DNA from: Kaistia dalseonensis
Lineage (GTDB): Bacteria > Pseudomonadota > Alphaproteobacteria > Rhizobiales > Kaistiaceae
Reading direction: 5' to 3'
NCBI RefSeq assembly: GCF_030814715.1
Contig: NZ_JAUSVO010000004.1
Location: 372,001 to 436,000, forward strand
Length of the DNA: 64,000 bases
Shown: piece after piece, positions 8,541-16,663 of the stretch
Position numbering within the stretch: the stretch's first letter is position 1
Layout of the letters: each line of letters starts with the position of its first letter
Program-made: the position numbers and the translations under genes
The notes under the pieces: model-generated
The model's database searches: none
What the model was told of the DNA's origin: nothing
What the model saw: the letters and a program-made list of their open reading frames with translations, nothing else

Positions 8541-9551
8541 TCAGACCTCGAGGATCGCCTTGATCACGCCGCTCTCCGGCTTTGACCAGCCGGGGATCAG
8601 GCCGGGCGCATCGACGAGTGCGCCGGCATGGGTGGCGAGAGCTTCCGTCGGCACCTTGCCGGTACGCATGGCGTCGAGGACCGTTTCGAAATCCGCCCGC
8701 GTCGCGTTGCGACTGCCGAGCAGGGTCGTCTCGCGCTTGTGAAATTCCGGATCGTTGAAGGTGATGTCGGCGCGGACGATCGAAAGCAGCACATAGCTGC
8801 CGCCATGGCCGACATAGGCGAAGCCGGCCTGCATGGCGGCCGGGCTGCCGGTGGCATCGATGACGATGTCGTAGAACTCGCCATCGGTGGCCTTCGCGAG
8901 CCGCTCGCGTATGTCGTCGGAGCCTTCGAAGACGCGGTCGACGCCGAGTTCGCTCTCGCAGAAGGCTAGGCGGCGTGTATTGCGGTCGATGACGGAGACG
9001 TCGGCGCCGCGCGCCTTGCAGAAGACGGCGGCCGAGATGCCGATCGGTCCGGCGCCGACAATGGCGACGCGGCTCTGCGCCGTCGCCCCGGAGCGGCGCA
9101 CACCATGGGCGCCAATCGCCAGGAATTCGACCATGGCCGCCTCGCGGGTCGAAAGCCCGTCGGCGGGCACGACGTTGCGCTCCGGCACGACGACATAGTC
9201 GCAGGCGCCGCCATCCTTGTGGACGCCGAGCACGGCGAGGTTCTGGCAGCAATTGGTGCGGCCGAGCCGGCAGGCGCGGCAATGGCCGCAATAGATATAG
9301 GGCTCGATGCTGACGGTCTGGCCGATGTGAAGCGTGCTGCCGGCCGGTGCGGAGACGACCTCGCCGCCCAGTTCATGGCCGATCACGCGCGGATAATCGA
9401 GATAGGGCTGGTTGCCGTGGAAGATGTGATAATCGGTGCCGCATATGCCGACATTGCGGATGCGCACAAGGACCTCACCGGTTCCTGCAACGGGCTTGTC
9501 GCGGTCGATGATCGAGAGCTTGCCCGGCTCGTCGCAGCGAAGCGCTTTCAT
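8541..9551 (-). CDS. Zinc-dependent dehydrogenase, LgoD/L-galactonate-5-dehydrogenase-like
   Basis: A 336-residue medium-chain dehydrogenase. The catalytic zinc ligands are C37 in GICGTD and H59-E60 in GHE; the structural zinc site is C88, C91, C94 and C102. The Rossmann motif is VGAGPIG near residue 165. The segments GNQPYLDYPRVIGHE, RTNCCQN and DPEFHKRETTLLGSRNAT resemble the L-galactonate oxidoreductase LgoD. It lies 26 bases downstream of uxuA on the same strand. An oxidation from an aldonate to a keto-uronate, feeding the hexuronate route, fits the context. The exact substrate is inference. Confidence 0.85.
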   Translation of the reverse strand: MKALRCDEPGKLSIIDRDKPVAGTGEVLVRIRNVGICGTDYHIFHGNQPYLDYPRVIGHELGGEVVSAPAGSTLHIGQTVSIEPYIYCGHCRACRLGRTNCCQNLAVLGVHKDGGACDYVVVPERNVVPADGLSTREAAMVEFLAIGAHGVRRSGATAQSRVAIVGAGPIGISAAVFCKARGADVSVIDRNTRRLAFCESELGVDRVFEGSDDIRERLAKATDGEFYDIVIDATGSPAAMQAGFAYVGHGGSYVLLSIVRADITFNDPEFHKRETTLLGSRNATRADFETVLDAMRTGKVPTEALATHAGALVDAPGLIPGWSKPESGVIKAILEV

Positions 9552-9577
9552 GAGAGGATATCCCTGGTTTCGGATCG

Positions 9578-10768
9578 TCAGGCGGCGATATGGGCGTCGA
9601 GCGTGCGGGAGACGGCCCGCATGACACCGCGCAGTTCCGCCAGGCCCTTCAGCCGGCCGATGAGCGAATAGCCCGGATTGACCTTCTTGCCGATATCGTC
9701 GGCGAGCAGATGGCCATGATCGGGCCGCATGGGTATTTCGCGCGTTTCGCCCGCGTCCCGCCGCCGCTTTTCCTCCCTGAGCAGGGCGGTGACAACGCTG
9801 ACCATGTCGGTATCGCCGTCGAGATGCTCGGCCTCGTAGAACGAGCCGTCAGGCTCGCGGGTGACGTTGCGCAGATGGGCGAAATGGATGTGCGGCGCGA
9901 ATTCCTGGGCCATGGCGACGAGGTCGTTGTCGGGCCGCGCGCCGTAGGAGCCGGTGCAGAAGGTGAGGCCGTTGGCGGAGCTTGGCGCCGCCGCGATCAC
10001 GGCGCGCGCGTCGTCGGCCGTCGAGACGATGCGCGGCAGGCCGAAGAGCGAGAAGGGCGGATCATCGGGGTGGATCGCGAGCCGCACGCCGACCTCTTCC
10101 GCCACCGGCACGACCTCGCGCAGGAACTCGACCAGATGGGCGCGTAGCGCCGTTGCGTCGAGCCCGGCATAGTCGGCGATCAGCGCTGCGATCGTCTCGC
10201 GCGAATAGGAGCCGTCGCCACCGGGCAGGCCGCAGATGATATTGGTCTCGAGCTGCGCCATATCGCTCTCCGACATCGCCTGATGACGCGCCTGCGCCTC
10301 GCGCACCAGATCGGATGCATAATCCGCCTCGGCGTTCGGGCGCCGCAGGATGAAGACGTCATAGGCGACGAAATCGACCATGTCGAAGCGCAGCGCATAG
10401 CCCGTCGTCGGCAGGCGATAGAGGAGGTCGGTGCGGGTCCAGTCGACCACGGGCATGAAATTATAGCAGACGGTGGTGACGCCGGCCCGGCCGAGATTGG
10501 CGAGCGAATCCTTCCAGGCATCGACCGCGCGGCGCCGATCGGGACCGGCGAGCTTGATCGCATTCGGCACCGGGATGGATTCGCAGACGCTCCAGCGCAG
10601 GCCGGCCTGCTCGATCGTCGCGATTCGCACCGCGATCTCGTCCACCGTCCAGGCGCGCCCGCCGGTGACCTGATGCAGGGCGGTCACGATGCCGGTGGCG
10701 CCCGCCTGCTTCACGTGATCCAGCGGTACCGGATCGCCATCGCCGAACCAACGCCACGTCTGCTCCAT
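9578..10768 (-). CDS. uxuA: D-mannonate dehydratase
   Basis: A 396-residue UxuA-family enzyme that dehydrates D-mannonate to 2-keto-3-deoxygluconate in glucuronate catabolism. Length matches E. coli UxuA. Family segments are [28 protein letters not shown], the metal-binding [12 protein letters not shown] and IHFAHLRNV regions, and IPMRPDHGH near the C-terminus. ATG 10768 is preceded by GGGAGG at about 7 bases. It lies between the GntR regulator upstream and the LgoD-like gene downstream, all on the minus strand, so the three likely form one operon. Confidence 0.93.
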   Translation of the reverse strand: MEQTWRWFGDGDPVPLDHVKQAGATGIVTALHQVTGGRAWTVDEIAVRIATIEQAGLRWSVCESIPVPNAIKLAGPDRRRAVDAWKDSLANLGRAGVTTVCYNFMPVVDWTRTDLLYRLPTTGYALRFDMVDFVAYDVFILRRPNAEADYASDLVREAQARHQAMSESDMAQLETNIICGLPGGDGSYSRETIAALIADYAGLDATALRAHLVEFLREVVPVAEEVGVRLAIHPDDPPFSLFGLPRIVSTADDARAVIAAAPSSANGLTFCTGSYGARPDNDLVAMAQEFAPHIHFAHLRNVTREPDGSFYEAEHLDGDTDMVSVVTALLREEKRRRDAGETREIPMRPDHGHLLADDIGKKVNPGYSLIGRLKGLAELRGVMRAVSRTLDAHIAA

Positions 10769-10856
10769 TGCCGCCTCCCGAGCCTTCTTGTTTTGTGCTG
10801 CGCTTGTGCAACCGGATGGGAAGATGCGCCAGCCGGAGCGGATCGTGAAGGGCCGA

Positions 10857-11588
10857 TCAATCCGCCAGATACGGCCGGTAGGCTTCCGGCATCGGATCGA
10901 ACGTCTCGAAGATCTTGTCGAGGTGATATTCGAGCCTCTGATGGGCCAGCGCCGCATCGCCCGCATCAAGGGCGTCCAGCACGGAGAGATGCTCCTCGAC
11001 GACCACCGGCAATCGCTCGGGCGGTCCGAAGAGGCGGTGCAGCCGCGACATTCTCGCCTTGGCCATCTGGATCGTCGGCCAGATTCCTTCGCGCTCGGCA
11101 AAGACCGCGAATGCGGCGTGCAGCGCCTCGTCGCGCTCATGGAAGAGGGCGGGATCGCCGACCTCGATGGCCGCCACCTGGGTGGCTACGATGGCGCGAG
11201 CCTCCGCGCTCTTTGCCGCGGTCCAGCGCTTGGCCACCTCGGCGAGCACCGCCAGTTCCAGATGCTTGCGGATGAAATGCCGGTCATAGACGTCGGCGAG
11301 GCGAATGGGCGCGACGAAGCTGCCCTGCTGGGGATAGACGTCGATCAGCCCTTCATCGGCAAGCCGCACGATCGCCGAGCGCACCGGCGTTCGCGACACG
11401 CCGAAATGGCGGCACATGCGATTCTCGCTGATCGACGTGCCCGGCAGCAGGCGGACACTCACGATCGCCGCCTTCAATGCCTCGTACACCTGGTCGGCGA
11501 CGGGGCGCTTGCGGTCGAGATGAAATTCGATCTCGAGGCTGTCCGTCTCTGTATCACCGGAGGATGCAAGGGGGGCGGGAAGCGACAA
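10857..11588 (-). CDS. GntR-family regulator (FCD domain), probable TTG start
   Basis: A winged helix-turn-helix domain ([20 protein letters not shown] through [12 protein letters not shown]) is followed by an FCD ligand domain. No ATG lies at the N-terminus. The longest frame starts at TTG 11699, but that reading would place the 16-bp palindrome at 11671-11686 inside the coding region. TTG at 11588-11586, preceded by AGGA, gives 243 residues, the usual family size, and is preferred. It is the likely regulator of the uxuA operon and of the divergent sugar importer, released by a hexuronate or its keto-acid, which is inference. Confidence 0.82.
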   Translation of the reverse strand: MSLPAPLASSGDTETDSLEIEFHLDRKRPVADQVYEALKAAIVSVRLLPGTSISENRMCRHFGVSRTPVRSAIVRLADEGLIDVYPQQGSFVAPIRLADVYDRHFIRKHLELAVLAEVAKRWTAAKSAEARAIVATQVAAIEVGDPALFHERDEALHAAFAVFAEREGIWPTIQMAKARMSRLHRLFGPPERLPVVVEEHLSVLDALDAGDAALAHQRLEYHLDKIFETFDPMPEAYRPYLAD

Positions 11589-11670
11589 TTCTCGATTCCT
11601 GTTTCTTCCGTCTGCCGATCGCGATCTCGTCGCGTTGCGCTTTTGCGAGGGAAGGCCGTTGCGCTCTGTA

Positions 11671-11686
11671 CCCTTGTATACTAGGG
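11671..11686. promoter_or_regulatory. Operator-like palindrome between the gntR-uxuA operon and the ABC importer
   Basis: CCCTTGTATACTAGGG is a 16-bp palindrome with a single mismatched pair. The TTGTATAC core is a common type of GntR (FadR/UxuR) operator. It lies in the divergent intergenic region and could control both directions. Confidence 0.6.
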
Positions 11687-11766
11687 TCCTATCGTTCAAC
11701 GCAAGTCGGGATTGAGGATAAGCCCGGCGGCGCCTTCGAATGGAAAACTCGGGAGGAGTGCATCCA

Positions 11767-12786
11767 ATGTCGCGCTATCGCGAAATCGTAGCGGCCCTTG
11801 CAGGTGCCGTACTCATGGCCGGCGTCGCCCACGCCGCCGAAGATACCAAGGTCGCCCTCGTGCCGGGCGGACCGCACCCCTATTTCAGCGCCTGGGAGCA
11901 AGCTGGCAAGGATGCCATGCGCGACTTCAAGCTCGGCGCCGCCGACTACAAGGTTCCGCAGAAGTGGGAGCTGAGCCAGCAGAACGAGTTGCTCGAGAGC
12001 CTCGTGACGCAGGGCTACAACGCCTTCCTGATCTTCCCGGGCGATCCCGTCGGTTCCGTCAGCACGGCGGGCGAACTCGCCGATACCGGCGCGCCGGTGA
12101 TCGCGCTCGCGGGCTGCCTCAAGGATCCGTCGGCGGCCGCCTTCTGCTTCGGCACCGATACGGGCAACTCGGCCTATCTCGGCACGAAGGAACTGATCAA
12201 GGCGCTCGGCGGCAAGAAGCGCATCGCGCATTTCACCGGCTTCCTGGTTGATCCGAACACCCAGCTCCGTATCGACGCTGTCGAGAAGGCTGCGAAGGAA
12301 GAAGGCGCCGAAGTCGTTCAGGTCATCGCCGATATCGATGCGCCGGAGCCGGCCGAAGAGAAGATCAACGCCTATCTCGCCGCACATGCGGGCGAAGTCG
12401 ACGGCATCATCACTACCGCCTGGGTCCCGGCGGTCGTCTCTGCCAACGCGCTCCGCAAGATCGGCGACAAGCGCATCAAGATGGTCGGCATCGACCATGA
12501 CGAAGTCGTGCTGAAGGGCATCAAGGACGGCTTCGTTGCCGGCACCATGCTGCAGAACCCCTATGGCCAGGCCTATATCGGCTCCTTCGCTGCCGACAAG
12601 CTGCGCAGCGGCTGCACCGTCAAGGCCGACGCGCCGTTCAAGTCGAACGCGCTGACCAACAAGTTCATCGACTCCGGCACGGTGTTCGTCGATGCGAGCT
12701 CGGTCGACAACTACGTCGCCTCGATGCAGGGCATCACCAAGGACATCATGGCGACGTTCGCCGACACCTACCTGGCCTGCAAGTAG
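11767..12786 (+). CDS. Sugar ABC transporter periplasmic binding protein (ribose type)
   Basis: A 339-residue periplasmic binding protein of the RbsB-like (Peripla_BP_4) class. A cleavable signal peptide is visible, with the AHA-AED junction near residue 23. The start ATG 11767 is preceded by GGGAGGAG. Family features are the KVALVPGGPHPYF opening, VTQGYNAFLIFPGDP near 80-95, and the VDGIITTAWVP and MVGIDHDEVV hinge segments. It is the first gene of an importer operon with two permeases and a double ATPase. The divergent uxuA operon suggests a hexuronate or related sugar as ligand (inference). Confidence 0.9.
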   Translation: MSRYREIVAALAGAVLMAGVAHAAEDTKVALVPGGPHPYFSAWEQAGKDAMRDFKLGAADYKVPQKWELSQQNELLESLVTQGYNAFLIFPGDPVGSVSTAGELADTGAPVIALAGCLKDPSAAAFCFGTDTGNSAYLGTKELIKALGGKKRIAHFTGFLVDPNTQLRIDAVEKAAKEEGAEVVQVIADIDAPEPAEEKINAYLAAHAGEVDGIITTAWVPAVVSANALRKIGDKRIKMVGIDHDEVVLKGIKDGFVAGTMLQNPYGQAYIGSFAADKLRSGCTVKADAPFKSNALTNKFIDSGTVFVDASSVDNYVASMQGITKDIMATFADTYLACK

Positions 12787-12856
12787 GACCCAGCAAGTAG
12801 GACAAGGACGAGCCCGGCGTTCCGTTGGGACGACGAGCTGCGAAACAACCCGACCA

Positions 12857-12888
12857 GCGTCATCCCGGGCCCAGGCCCGGGGTGACGC
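12857..12888. repeat. REP-like stem-loop between binding protein and permease genes
   Basis: GCGTCATCCCGGGC (12857-12870) pairs with GCCCGGGGTGACGC (12875-12888) around a 4-base loop, with one wobble pair. Short CGACC/GGTCG arms outside it extend the structure. It lies in the 181-base gap after the binding-protein stop. Such hairpins often stabilise the upstream binding-protein mRNA and lower downstream expression. Confidence 0.6.
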
Positions 12889-12967
12889 TCAACCGGCGGG
12901 TCGTGGGCTTGTCTCGACCATTCGCCGGGTCTCGACCGTCTTCCCCATGCTCACCGCGGATTGAGAG

Positions 12968-14002
12968 ATGCAAGCCGAAGAAACATCCGTGACCGCGCCC
13001 AATGCGGCGACGAGGGCCGAGGGTCGCGTGGGATCGCCGCGCTTCTACCTGACCAATGAATTCGGGCTCCTGGTCCTGATCCTGCTGTTCGCCACCATTT
13101 TCGGACTGGCGACGTCGGGCTTCCTGTCGAAATTCAACCTCTTCACGCTCGGCCGCGTCGCTGCGATCAACGTCATGATCGGCTTCTCGATGATGGTCGT
13201 CATCGTGACGGGCGGGCTGAACCTCGCCGTCGGCGCCATCGGCGTCTGTGCGGCGATGATGTGCGGTTGGCTGATCGAGGATATTGGCATCGTCTGGCCG
13301 GTCGCGATTGTCGGCGGGCTGGCGCTCGGCGCGGTCCTCGGCTTCATCAACGGCTTTGCCGTCGTCCGTTCCGGTCTGCACTCTTTCATCATCACGCTCG
13401 CCAGCATGAGCATCTTCTTCGGCGGCATGATCTTCCTGACGCGGGCCGAATCCTTCCGCGAGCTGCCGCCCTTCTTCTCCGCCTTCGGCCGGCTGAAGAT
13501 CTATGGCGTGGTCTCGCCGCTGCTGCTCGTCGCCATCGTCGTCGGGCTGCTGCTGATCGTCATGTATCGCTATACGGCGCTTGGACGCGAAATGCTGGCG
13601 GCGGGCGCGAAGCCCGAGGCGGCGGCGTTGTCAGGCGTGCGCGTCGATCGCATCATCATCATCTGCCACATGCTCTCGGGCGTGCTCGCCGGCCTGACCG
13701 CGCTGCTGCTCGTCGCCCGCAACGGCGCCGCCATCCCCTCCATGGCGGGACAGCTCGGGCAGGATTGGCTGCTGCCGGCCTTTCTCGGCCCCGTCCTCGG
13801 CGGAACCCTGCTCACCGGCGGCCGCGTTTCCGTCCTCGGTACCTTTCTCGGCGCCGTGCTCGTCACCATGCTGACCAACGGGCTGCTGCTGCTCCAGGTC
13901 GGCGAATTCTGGGTTCAGGCCTGCCTCGGTGTGCTGCTGCTGATCGCCGTGCTGATCGACAAGGCCCGCCGCACCTTCCTGGCTCGCCGGAGGATCGTCT
14001 GA
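12968..14002 (+). CDS. Sugar ABC transporter permease 1 (RbsC family)
   Basis: A 344-residue inner-membrane permease with about 8-10 hydrophobic segments starting near residue 35. The BPD_transp_2 family motif appears in MIGFSMMVVIVTGGLNLAVGAIG and in LGREMLAAGAKPEAAALSGV. The N-terminal 30 residues are polar and cytoplasmic. The ribosome site before ATG 12968 is weak (TTGAGAG), fitting lower expression than the binding protein. Its TGA stop shares a base with the next gene's ATG (TGATG), so the two permeases are translationally coupled and probably form a heterodimer. Confidence 0.92.
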   Translation: MQAEETSVTAPNAATRAEGRVGSPRFYLTNEFGLLVLILLFATIFGLATSGFLSKFNLFTLGRVAAINVMIGFSMMVVIVTGGLNLAVGAIGVCAAMMCGWLIEDIGIVWPVAIVGGLALGAVLGFINGFAVVRSGLHSFIITLASMSIFFGGMIFLTRAESFRELPPFFSAFGRLKIYGVVSPLLLVAIVVGLLLIVMYRYTALGREMLAAGAKPEAAALSGVRVDRIIIICHMLSGVLAGLTALLLVARNGAAIPSMAGQLGQDWLLPAFLGPVLGGTLLTGGRVSVLGTFLGAVLVTMLTNGLLLLQVGEFWVQACLGVLLLIAVLIDKARRTFLARRRIV

Positions 14003-14961
14003 TGCAGTCTCTCTGGCGCGCCGACTGGTTCGGCCCCCTCGTCGTCACCGTCGTGGCGATCATCTTCATCGCGGCGTTCAATCCATCCTTCCTGTCGCCG
14101 CTCAACATCCAGGTTCTGCTGCTGGCCATTTCGGTCAACATGCTGATCGCCTTCTCGCAGATGATCATCATCGCGATCGGCCAGATGAACCTCTCGGTCG
14201 GCGCGATCGGCGGTCTGGCCGCCATCAGCTTCGCCGGCATGATGGAAGTCTGGGGCCTGCCCGGTCCCGTCGCCGCCGTGCTCGCCCTGCTGATCGGCGT
14301 CGTTGCCGGGTTCTTCAACGGCTTCTTCATCGCCTGGACGGGCATATCCGCCTTCGTCATCACGCTGGCGAGCCTCTCGATCTTCAAGGGGCTGAACCTC
14401 GCGGTCACCAGGGCGCAGCCTTTCTACGGCGTGCTGGAAAGCGTCAAGGCCTTCGGCGCGACGACCTTTCTCGGCCCGCTGCCCTGGCTGCTGATCCCTG
14501 CCGCCATTGCCTTCGTGCTCACCTGGTACCTGCTCAATCGCCTGCCGCTCGGCCGGCACATATTGGCGGTTGGCGGCAACGCCCATGCGGCCGAACTCTC
14601 CGGCATTTCGGTGCCGCGCACGATCATGGCGGCCCATGCGATTTCCGGCCTGCTCGCCGCGCTCGCCGGCATCTGCCTGGTCGCGCGGTTGCAGATCGGC
14701 CAGCCGACTATCGGCGATGACTGGCTGATCCTGTCCTTCGCCGCACCCGTCATTGGCGGTGCCGTGCTCGCCGGCGGCCATGTCAGCACGGTCGCGACCG
14801 TACTCGGCGTCGCCATCGTCGCCATCATCACGCAGGCCCTCGTGCTGTTCCACATCGATCCGTTCCTGGTCCAGGTCGTGCTCGGCGCGCTGATCCTGTG
14901 GGCGGTCGGCGTCAATCGCTGGCGCGAGGTCCGCGTGGCCCGTTCGCTGAAGAGGATCTGA
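14002..14961 (+). CDS. Sugar ABC transporter permease 2 (RbsC family)
   Basis: A 319-residue integral membrane protein of the same family as the gene before it. It has repeated hydrophobic segments, the signature SQMIIIAIGQMNLSVGAIGG near residues 53-72, and LGRHILAVGGNAHAAELSGI near 182-201. The start overlaps the previous stop by one base. The next gene, the ATPase, follows 2 bases after this stop. Two different permeases per operon, in place of a homodimer, are common in alphaproteobacterial sugar importers. Confidence 0.92.
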   Translation: MQSLWRADWFGPLVVTVVAIIFIAAFNPSFLSPLNIQVLLLAISVNMLIAFSQMIIIAIGQMNLSVGAIGGLAAISFAGMMEVWGLPGPVAAVLALLIGVVAGFFNGFFIAWTGISAFVITLASLSIFKGLNLAVTRAQPFYGVLESVKAFGATTFLGPLPWLLIPAAIAFVLTWYLLNRLPLGRHILAVGGNAHAAELSGISVPRTIMAAHAISGLLAALAGICLVARLQIGQPTIGDDWLILSFAAPVIGGAVLAGGHVSTVATVLGVAIVAIITQALVLFHIDPFLVQVVLGALILWAVGVNRWREVRVARSLKRI

Positions 14962-14963
14962 GC

Positions 14964-16481
14964 ATGGGCGAGATTGTTTTCGAGGCGCGCGGCGTCAGCA
15001 AGTTCTTCCCCGGCGTGAAGGCGCTGGAGAATGTCTCGATCAAGCTGACCAAGGGCTCGATCCATGCCCTGCTCGGCGAGAACGGCGCCGGAAAATCGAC
15101 GCTGATCAAGCTCATCACCGGCGTCTACCGGCCCGACGAAGGCGAATTGCTGCTTGATGGCAAGCCGACCAATTTCTTCGGTCCGCGCGACGCCATGGCT
15201 GCCGGCATCGGCGTGGTGCATCAGGAGCGAAACCTGATCCCGCGCTTCTCGGTCGGCGAGAACATCATGCTTGAGCAATCGGCCGGCAGCCTGTTCAAGC
15301 CGATCGACTACAGGCAGATCAACGCCGACGCCAAAAAGTGGCTCGACATGCTTGGGCTCGATGTCGATCCGTCCATGCGGGTCTCGCAGTTGAGCGTCGC
15401 CAAGATGCAACTGGTCGAGATCGCCAAGGCGCTGTCGCTGCGCTCGCGCGTGCTGCTCCTCGACGAGCCGACGGCCTCGCTCTCGCCGCATGAGACGATC
15501 GCGCTGTTCGCCCTTCTGAAGAAGCTGCGCGACGAGGGCGTCAGCATGCTCTTCGTCAGCCACAAGCTCGAGGAAGTGCAGTCGATCTGCGACAGTGTCA
15601 CGGTGCTGCGCGATGGCCACAATGCCTGCGAGAGCCGCTCCATGGCCGGCCTCGGGCGTCAAGATCTCGTCAAGCTGATGATCGGCCGCAGCGAGCAGAT
15701 TCCCGATTGGGCCGCGCGCGATTTTGCCGCCGCGCCGCCCGTGCTGGAACTCAAGGATGTCGCCACACCGCTCGGCCACCAGAATATCGACCTGACCGTT
15801 CGCAAGGGCGAGATCGTCGGTCTCTATGGCCTGATAGGTGCGGGGCGGACCGAACTCGCCAAGTCGATCATGGGGCTGTTTCCCGTCAATGGGGGCAGCG
15901 TCAAGCTCGACGGCCAGGCGGTCACGATCGGCAATGTCGCCGATGCGATCCACACGCATCGCATCGGCTATGTCAGCGAGGACCGGAAGCAGGAGGGTCT
16001 CATCCTCATGCATACGGTGCTCGACAATGCCGGCATTGCCATCTGGCGTCGCGTGGCGCGGAAATTCGGACTGCTGACGGATCAATCGGTGCGCGTGACG
16101 GCCGAGCCTTTCATCAGGAAGCTCGAGGTCCGCACGCCGTCGCTGAACCAGATCGTCGGCAATCTCTCGGGCGGCAACCAGCAGAAGATCAGCGTCGCCA
16201 AATGGCTCGCCGCCGGCGTGAGGCTGCTCATCGTCGACGAGCCCACGGTCGGCATCGACATCAAGACCAAGGCCTATCTGCACGAATTGCTGCGCGATCT
16301 CTCCAATAGCGGCACGGCCATCCTGCTGATCACCTCCGACATGCCGGAAATGATCACGCTCGCCGATCGGATCGTCGTCATGAACGACTATCGCCTCGCC
16401 GGAGAGCTGCACAACACCCGTGACTATGCCGCCATGAGCGAAGGGATCATGCACCTGATCCACCGCGTCGCGGCCGCCTGA
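14964..16481 (+). CDS. Sugar ABC transporter ATPase with two nucleotide-binding domains (RbsA family)
   Basis: A 505-residue cytoplasmic ATPase energising the two permeases. The first domain has Walker [10 protein letters not shown] (38-46), an atypical signature LSVAKMQ (143-149) and Walker B LLLDEPT (164-170). The second domain has a degenerate Walker A GLIGAGRTE (289-297), the signature LSGGNQQK (401-408) and Walker B LLIVDEPTVGID. This asymmetry is normal for RbsA/MglA proteins. The start ATG 14964 follows GAAGAGGA. It is the last gene of the importer operon; a hairpin follows. Confidence 0.94.
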   Translation: MGEIVFEARGVSKFFPGVKALENVSIKLTKGSIHALLGENGAGKSTLIKLITGVYRPDEGELLLDGKPTNFFGPRDAMAAGIGVVHQERNLIPRFSVGENIMLEQSAGSLFKPIDYRQINADAKKWLDMLGLDVDPSMRVSQLSVAKMQLVEIAKALSLRSRVLLLDEPTASLSPHETIALFALLKKLRDEGVSMLFVSHKLEEVQSICDSVTVLRDGHNACESRSMAGLGRQDLVKLMIGRSEQIPDWAARDFAAAPPVLELKDVATPLGHQNIDLTVRKGEIVGLYGLIGAGRTELAKSIMGLFPVNGGSVKLDGQAVTIGNVADAIHTHRIGYVSEDRKQEGLILMHTVLDNAGIAIWRRVARKFGLLTDQSVRVTAEPFIRKLEVRTPSLNQIVGNLSGGNQQKISVAKWLAAGVRLLIVDEPTVGIDIKTKAYLHELLRDLSNSGTAILLITSDMPEMITLADRIVVMNDYRLAGELHNTRDYAAMSEGIMHLIHRVAAA

Positions 16482-16501
16482 ACCCTGCATGGCCTGATCG
16501 A

Positions 16502-16525
16502 GCGAAGCCGTCATATCGGCTTCGC
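16502..16525 (+). terminator. Terminator-like hairpin after the sugar importer operon
   Basis: GCGAAGCCG (16502-16510) and CGGCTTCGC (16517-16525) form a perfect 9-bp stem with a 6-base loop, 21 bases past the ATPase stop. There is no clear U-run. Confidence 0.5.
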
Positions 16526-16619
16526 GTCGGATTGTCGGGGCGCTTTACGATGCGTTCGCGTGGACGGCCCTGCCTGCAATTGAGGCGGAGAGGATAGTTT
16601 CTACGACTTGATCATCTGG

Positions 16620-16650
16620 CGACAATCGTAACAATCGTCGAAAATTGTTG
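16620..16650. promoter_or_regulatory. Cluster of ACAAT/ATTGT half-sites upstream of the amidohydrolase
   Basis: CGACAAT at 16620-16626, AACAAT at 16630-16635 and ATTGTTG at 16644-16650 lie just before the amidohydrolase start. They resemble halves of the ATTGTCGACAAT-type sites found near 21.9 and 22.74 kb, suggesting a shared regulator. This is a degenerate match. Confidence 0.35.
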
Positions 16651-16663
16651 TGCGGGTACCATC

